Origin: Deinandra increscens subsp. villosa
Taxonomy: Eukaryota; Streptophyta; Magnoliopsida; Asterales; Asteraceae
Assembly: GCA_039602395.1 (NCBI GenBank)
Contig: JBCNJP010000017.1
Location: 87,228,264 to 87,292,263, forward strand
Length of the DNA: 64,000 nt
Reading direction: 5' to 3'
How positions within the stretch are numbered: the first letter of the stretch is position 1; every line of letters begins with the position of its first letter. The position numbers were made by a program, and so were the translations under genes. The notes under the pieces are model-generated. The model was not told where the DNA came from. It searched no databases and worked only from the letters and a program-made list of their open reading frames with translations. Below, in pieces: positions 61,221 to 64,000 of the stretch.

Positions 61221-62878
61221 GTGCAGGTGCAGAATAAAGGCGAACATAGCCTATGGGTAGTAGATAGTGGATGCACTTGCCATATGACAGGGAATAAGCA
61301 CATACTGGAAAACACAAAAAGAATCAATGGAGGACCAGTTGCCTTTGGAAGCACAAAAGGCCATATCTCAGCACAAGGAGATGTGAGTAATGGACTGGTA
61401 AGTTTTGATAGAGTCAATTTTGTTGATACATTAAATTTCAATCTTCTCAGTGTCTCACAGATGTGTGACAAGAATTTGAATTTGATGTTTAATGAGAGAG
61501 AGGCTATAGTTCTCAAACCTGGTGTGAAAATTCCTGATGAGCTAATCATGCTTAAAGCACCCAGGAGAGATGGACTATACATCTTGGATATGTCAGTTGC
61601 TGCACCCTCCTGTGGCACTGCTTGCTTTATATCCAAAGCCTCAATTGATGAATCTGATTTGTGGCATAGGAGGTTAGGACATGTAAACTACAAGAACATG
61701 AACAAAATTGTCAATCTTGGCTTGGTTAAGGGTCTTCCTAACAAGCAATTTACATGTTCTGAACACTGTGTGCCATGTCTCAAGGGCAAGCAACACAAAA
61801 CCTCCTTCAAGCCAAAAGTTGAATCTTCTATTTCACAACCTCTAGAGCTGTTGCACATGGATCTTTTTGGTCCAACTAGAGTAATGAGTTTAGGGAAAAG
61901 GTCATACTGTTTTGTCATTATTGATGATTTTTCTAGGTACACTTGGGTTTTCTTTCTTAAAACAAAAGATGAAACTGCTGAATTGTTGAAAACTCTTGTG
62001 ATAAATTTAGAAAATCAATCCAATCTCAAAGTGAAAACAATCAGATGTGACAATGGCACTGAATTTAAAAATCATGTTTTAAATTCATTTTGTGAAGAAA
62101 AGGGAATTGTTAGACAATTTAGTGCTCCTAGAACTCCACAACAAAATGGTGTTGCTGAAAGGAGAAATAGGACACTAATTGAAGCTGCTAGGTCAATGTT
62201 AGCAGACTCTAAACTCCCTGTGATATTTTGGGCAGAAGCAGTGAACACTGCCTGTTATGTCCAAAACAGGATTTTGATTGTCAAAGGCAAGAACAAGACA
62301 CCCTATGAGCTTTGGAGAAAAAGAAAGCCCAACATTTATTTCTTTAAGCCATTTGGATGTCCTGTTACAATATTGAGAACCAATGAGCTATTGCCTAAAT
62401 TTGCAGAAAAGGCAGATGAAGGATATTTTGTTGGATATTCTGGTGTGTCTAAGGCATACAGAGTGTACAACAAGAGAACCAAAATTGTTGAAGAAACTAT
62501 AAACGTGTCTTTCAATGAAAAATCTCCCAACAATTTTGAGTCTCAGCCCACCTGGTTATTCGATATTGATGCACTAACCACTGCTTTCAACATAACTGTT
62601 GAGAAGCCTGTGAGTTCTTTAGTGCAGGAACAGAATCTTTACAGGTCAGCTGATGAACATTGGAAGAGTAACCATGATGGAACCAGCAAGAAGCCAATCT
62701 TCTTCTCTTCAATGAGCATCAAACCTATCTTGCCCGACAATGGAAAGAAACAATCTGAAATAGTTCAAATCGATACTGAAGCATTTCCGGTTGAAGTCCA
62801 AGCGGAACCTGCTTCTCCGGTTCAAGTTCAACCGGAAAACTCAATTTCAGAAACTGTGGAGAACACTGATTCAGGGTC
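61221..62878 (+). CDS. Family Y protease and integrase (open frame)
   Basis: One open frame. Protease: LWVVDSGCTCHMTGN with catalytic D15-S-G, then NLLSVSQMCDK. Integrase: zinc domain LWHRRLGHVNYKNMNK (H149, H154) and CSEHCVPCLKGK (C183, C186). The catalytic triad is D214 (LLHMDLFGP), D277 (IRCDNGTEF) and E313 (QQNGVAERRNRTL). It is followed by the integrase tail GYFVGYSGVSKAYRVYNK and a low-complexity linker with TTCAAGTTCAACCGGAA-type DNA at 62790-62840. The codon frame runs 13 bases into the family X LTR, stopping at 62889. RT would follow the linker but is displaced by that insertion. Confidence 0.92.
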
Positions 62879-63240
62879 TGTTGATACCTGATATGTGCGT
62901 CGTGTGAAGTATCAAGATACATCAAGTCAAAGATCAAGTTCAAGCCAAAGTGTAACTGGCCGAACCTGGTCCGAACCTGAGGTTCGGACCTGTTGAACTC
63001 GGAGTTCGGATAGGGTTCGGCCAGTGCCTATAAATAGCAAGTTCGTGTTTTGTTTCTAGATACGAGTGAGAGTCTGAGTCTTGTTAAGTGTGTGTTTCTA
63101 AGGTATTTCTCCGTGTCTGTATTCTGAGTGTTAGACTGATTGTAATTGTTCTTTGTTGATCAATAAAACAATCAGTTAATTACACTTTGATCTCCGTTAT
63201 AGCTAGATTGTGTAGACGATCCATAGTTCTCGCATTGCCA
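62879..63240 (+). repeat. Family X 5' LTR, plus strand
   Basis: TGTTGATACCTGATATGTGC to CTCGCATTGCCA, 362 bp. CCGAACCTGAGGTTCGGACC and GGGTTCGGCC lie just upstream of the TATA box CTATAAATAGC (63029). A polyadenylation-like AATAAAA is at about 63161. Confidence 0.9.
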
Positions 63241-63242
63241 AG

Positions 63243-63255
63243 TGGTATCAGAGCA
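63243..63255 (+). promoter_or_regulatory. Primer binding site of family X element
   Basis: TGGTATCAGAGCA, matching initiator-Met tRNA for 12 bases, two bases after the LTR. Confidence 0.9.
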
Positions 63256-63771
63256 TTCTGGTTCACTCTACTGATCTGTGGTTGCTATTTTCGGACTTTT
63301 GAATGTTTTTTGGTGTTTTCTCGAGTGTGTTTACTTGTTTTGATCATTTCTATCGAGTATTCTATGTCAAATCTGCTCCTAAATGATTTCTTATCAGTTT
63401 TTCTGTCCTAATGCTGCAAATTTCATCTAAATTCATCAAAAATCGAGCGTTTTAGAAAAATTATGTCGAGGTTCGGACTGTTCAGGTCGGGTTCAAAGTA
63501 ACTGCTCTAAAGTTCAAGTTCGGAGCTCCGAAGTTCAAGTTCGGAGCGAGTTCGGTCTGTGTTCGGTCCAAGTTTGGTTAGCGTTCGGAGGATTTACTTG
63601 TTCGGAAGCGGTTCGGAGCTAGTTCAGTCATCTGGTGATTCGGACAGAGTTCGAAGTTTTGGTTTGAGTTCAGATTGTTGAGTGAAGTTCGGAGTGAGTT
63701 CGGAGCAGGTTCGGACAAAGAGTCTAAGTTCGGATAGAGTTTGGGCATATCAGAATTCAACTTTCTCAACG
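63256..63771 (+). other. Family X leader with iterated TTCGGA motif
   Basis: About a dozen TTCGGA words (and some TTCGGT) lie between 63465 and 63740, in phrases such as GTTCGGAGCGAGTTCGG. The first 200 bases of the leader are T-rich and lack the motif. The block ends 35 bp before the gag ATG. Confidence 0.82.
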
Positions 63772-64000
63772 ATGTCGGAATTTTAAGCTTTTGCCGTGAT
63801 GCAGAGCGCAATGCAAACTATGTTGAATTTTGATAATGAAATTAGAACAAGTCAGAAAGTTACAAAATTATTGAAATTAGAAGATTATCAAAACTGGAAG
63901 AAACGATTCTCGGCTTACATAAGCACGAATGATATCGATCTATGGATTCCACTTAAGAAGCTTTATCAACACCCAACTGATGCGGGAGATTTCAAAGAAG
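63772..64000 (+). pseudogene. Family X Gag N-terminus with an early stop
   Basis: ATG at 63772 gives MSEF and then TAA at 63784-63786, where the gag-only copy reads CAA (glutamine). The frame otherwise continues open: AVMQSAMQTMLNFDNEI, LLKLEDYQNWKKRFSAYI, NDIDLWIPLKKLYQHP and GDFKE to the window end. This is the capsid-like domain shared with 36546-33289. One base change therefore separates it from an open start, unless translation begins at an internal Met such as the one at 63799. Confidence 0.9.

Larger units (their letters stand above)
57906..62878 (+). mobile_element. Family Y copia, SIRE/Maximus-like, 5' LTR to integrase
   Basis: LTR (57906-58112), PBS (58115), gag with two zinc knuckles and a coiled coil (58226-61207, three or more frames), then protease and integrase (61221-62878). 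RT and RNase H are absent because a family X LTR begins at 62879. The gag architecture and integrase wording are SIRE/Maximus-like. Confidence 0.9.
62879..64000 (+). mobile_element. Family X SIRE-like copia, second copy, 5' end
   Basis: LTR (62879-63240), PBS (63243), leader with iterated TTCGGA, and the beginning of gag, which continues past the window. It has inserted into the linker between integrase and RT of the family Y element. It matches the gag-only copy at 32068-37400. Confidence 0.92.

Overview
The window is plant nuclear DNA made almost entirely of transposable elements. I found no intact host gene. The evidence for a plant is the LTR-retrotransposons primed by initiator-Met tRNA (TGGTATCAGAGCC), chromodomain-bearing Ty3/gypsy elements, SIRE/Maximus-type and Tork/Angela-type Ty1/copia elements, plant L1-type LINEs, plant Helitrons ending in hairpin + CTAG/T, PIF/Harbinger, a tRNA-type SINE, a TRIM and foldback MITEs. 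The style of the gypsy LTRs, with tRNA-like modules that translate to spurious peptides such as VTGFEPVTS, makes me think of Asteraceae. That is an impression, not a proof. Two runs of exactly 500 N (2991-3490 and 28566-29065) are scaffolding gaps of unknown true size.

Layout, left to right. 1-2990: a decayed minus-strand gypsy element, RT to the left and its 5' LTR edge at 2887. 3497-18882: a long Tekay/Del-like gypsy element on the plus strand. Its 5' LTR is swollen to 6.5 kb by a Helitron-like insertion carrying fragments of a spliced host gene, and its gag-pol is broken many times. 18883-22620: an Angela/Tork-like copia RT-RNaseH followed by PPT, an LTR and a PBS. 22621-26556: minus-strand copia LTR, leader and RT fragments. 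26557-27500: the 3' end of a SIRE-like element, here called family X. 27501-28565: a promoter-like stretch and the start of an unrecognised ORF, cut by the gap. 29066-32067: a third gypsy LTR copy (minus strand) containing a non-autonomous Helitron with clear ends. 32068-37400: a minus-strand family X copy with LTR, PBS and an open 1113-codon gag but no pol. 37401-40786: an LTR element (here Z) with unrecognised ORFs. 40970-45912: two LINEs with nested insertions. 46515-47861: a complete TRIM. 48308-48942: a foldback element. 49025-52830: a PIF/Harbinger transposase split by a block holding a SINE and a Helitron. 52832-57815: a minus-strand Tork-like copia. 57906-62878: a SIRE-like copia (family Y). 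62879-64000: a second full-length-type family X copy running off the window.

The right 15 kb reads as a nest at least four deep: PIF/Harbinger, cut by Tork-like copia, cut by SIRE-like Y, cut by SIRE-like X, with the closing halves expected beyond position 64000. The most unusual structures are (i) tandem pairs of tRNA-like Pol III-type modules, each followed by a T-run, inside three gypsy LTR copies; (ii) arrays of ~35-bp palindromic units near the end of the gypsy LTR, with different copy number in the two LTRs; (iii) families X and Y whose leaders are packed with a short iterated motif (TTCGGA and TTCAACCGGAA respectively); and (iv) the gag-only X element with its long ORF still open. All functional statements are read from sequence by eye; no alignment or database search was run.
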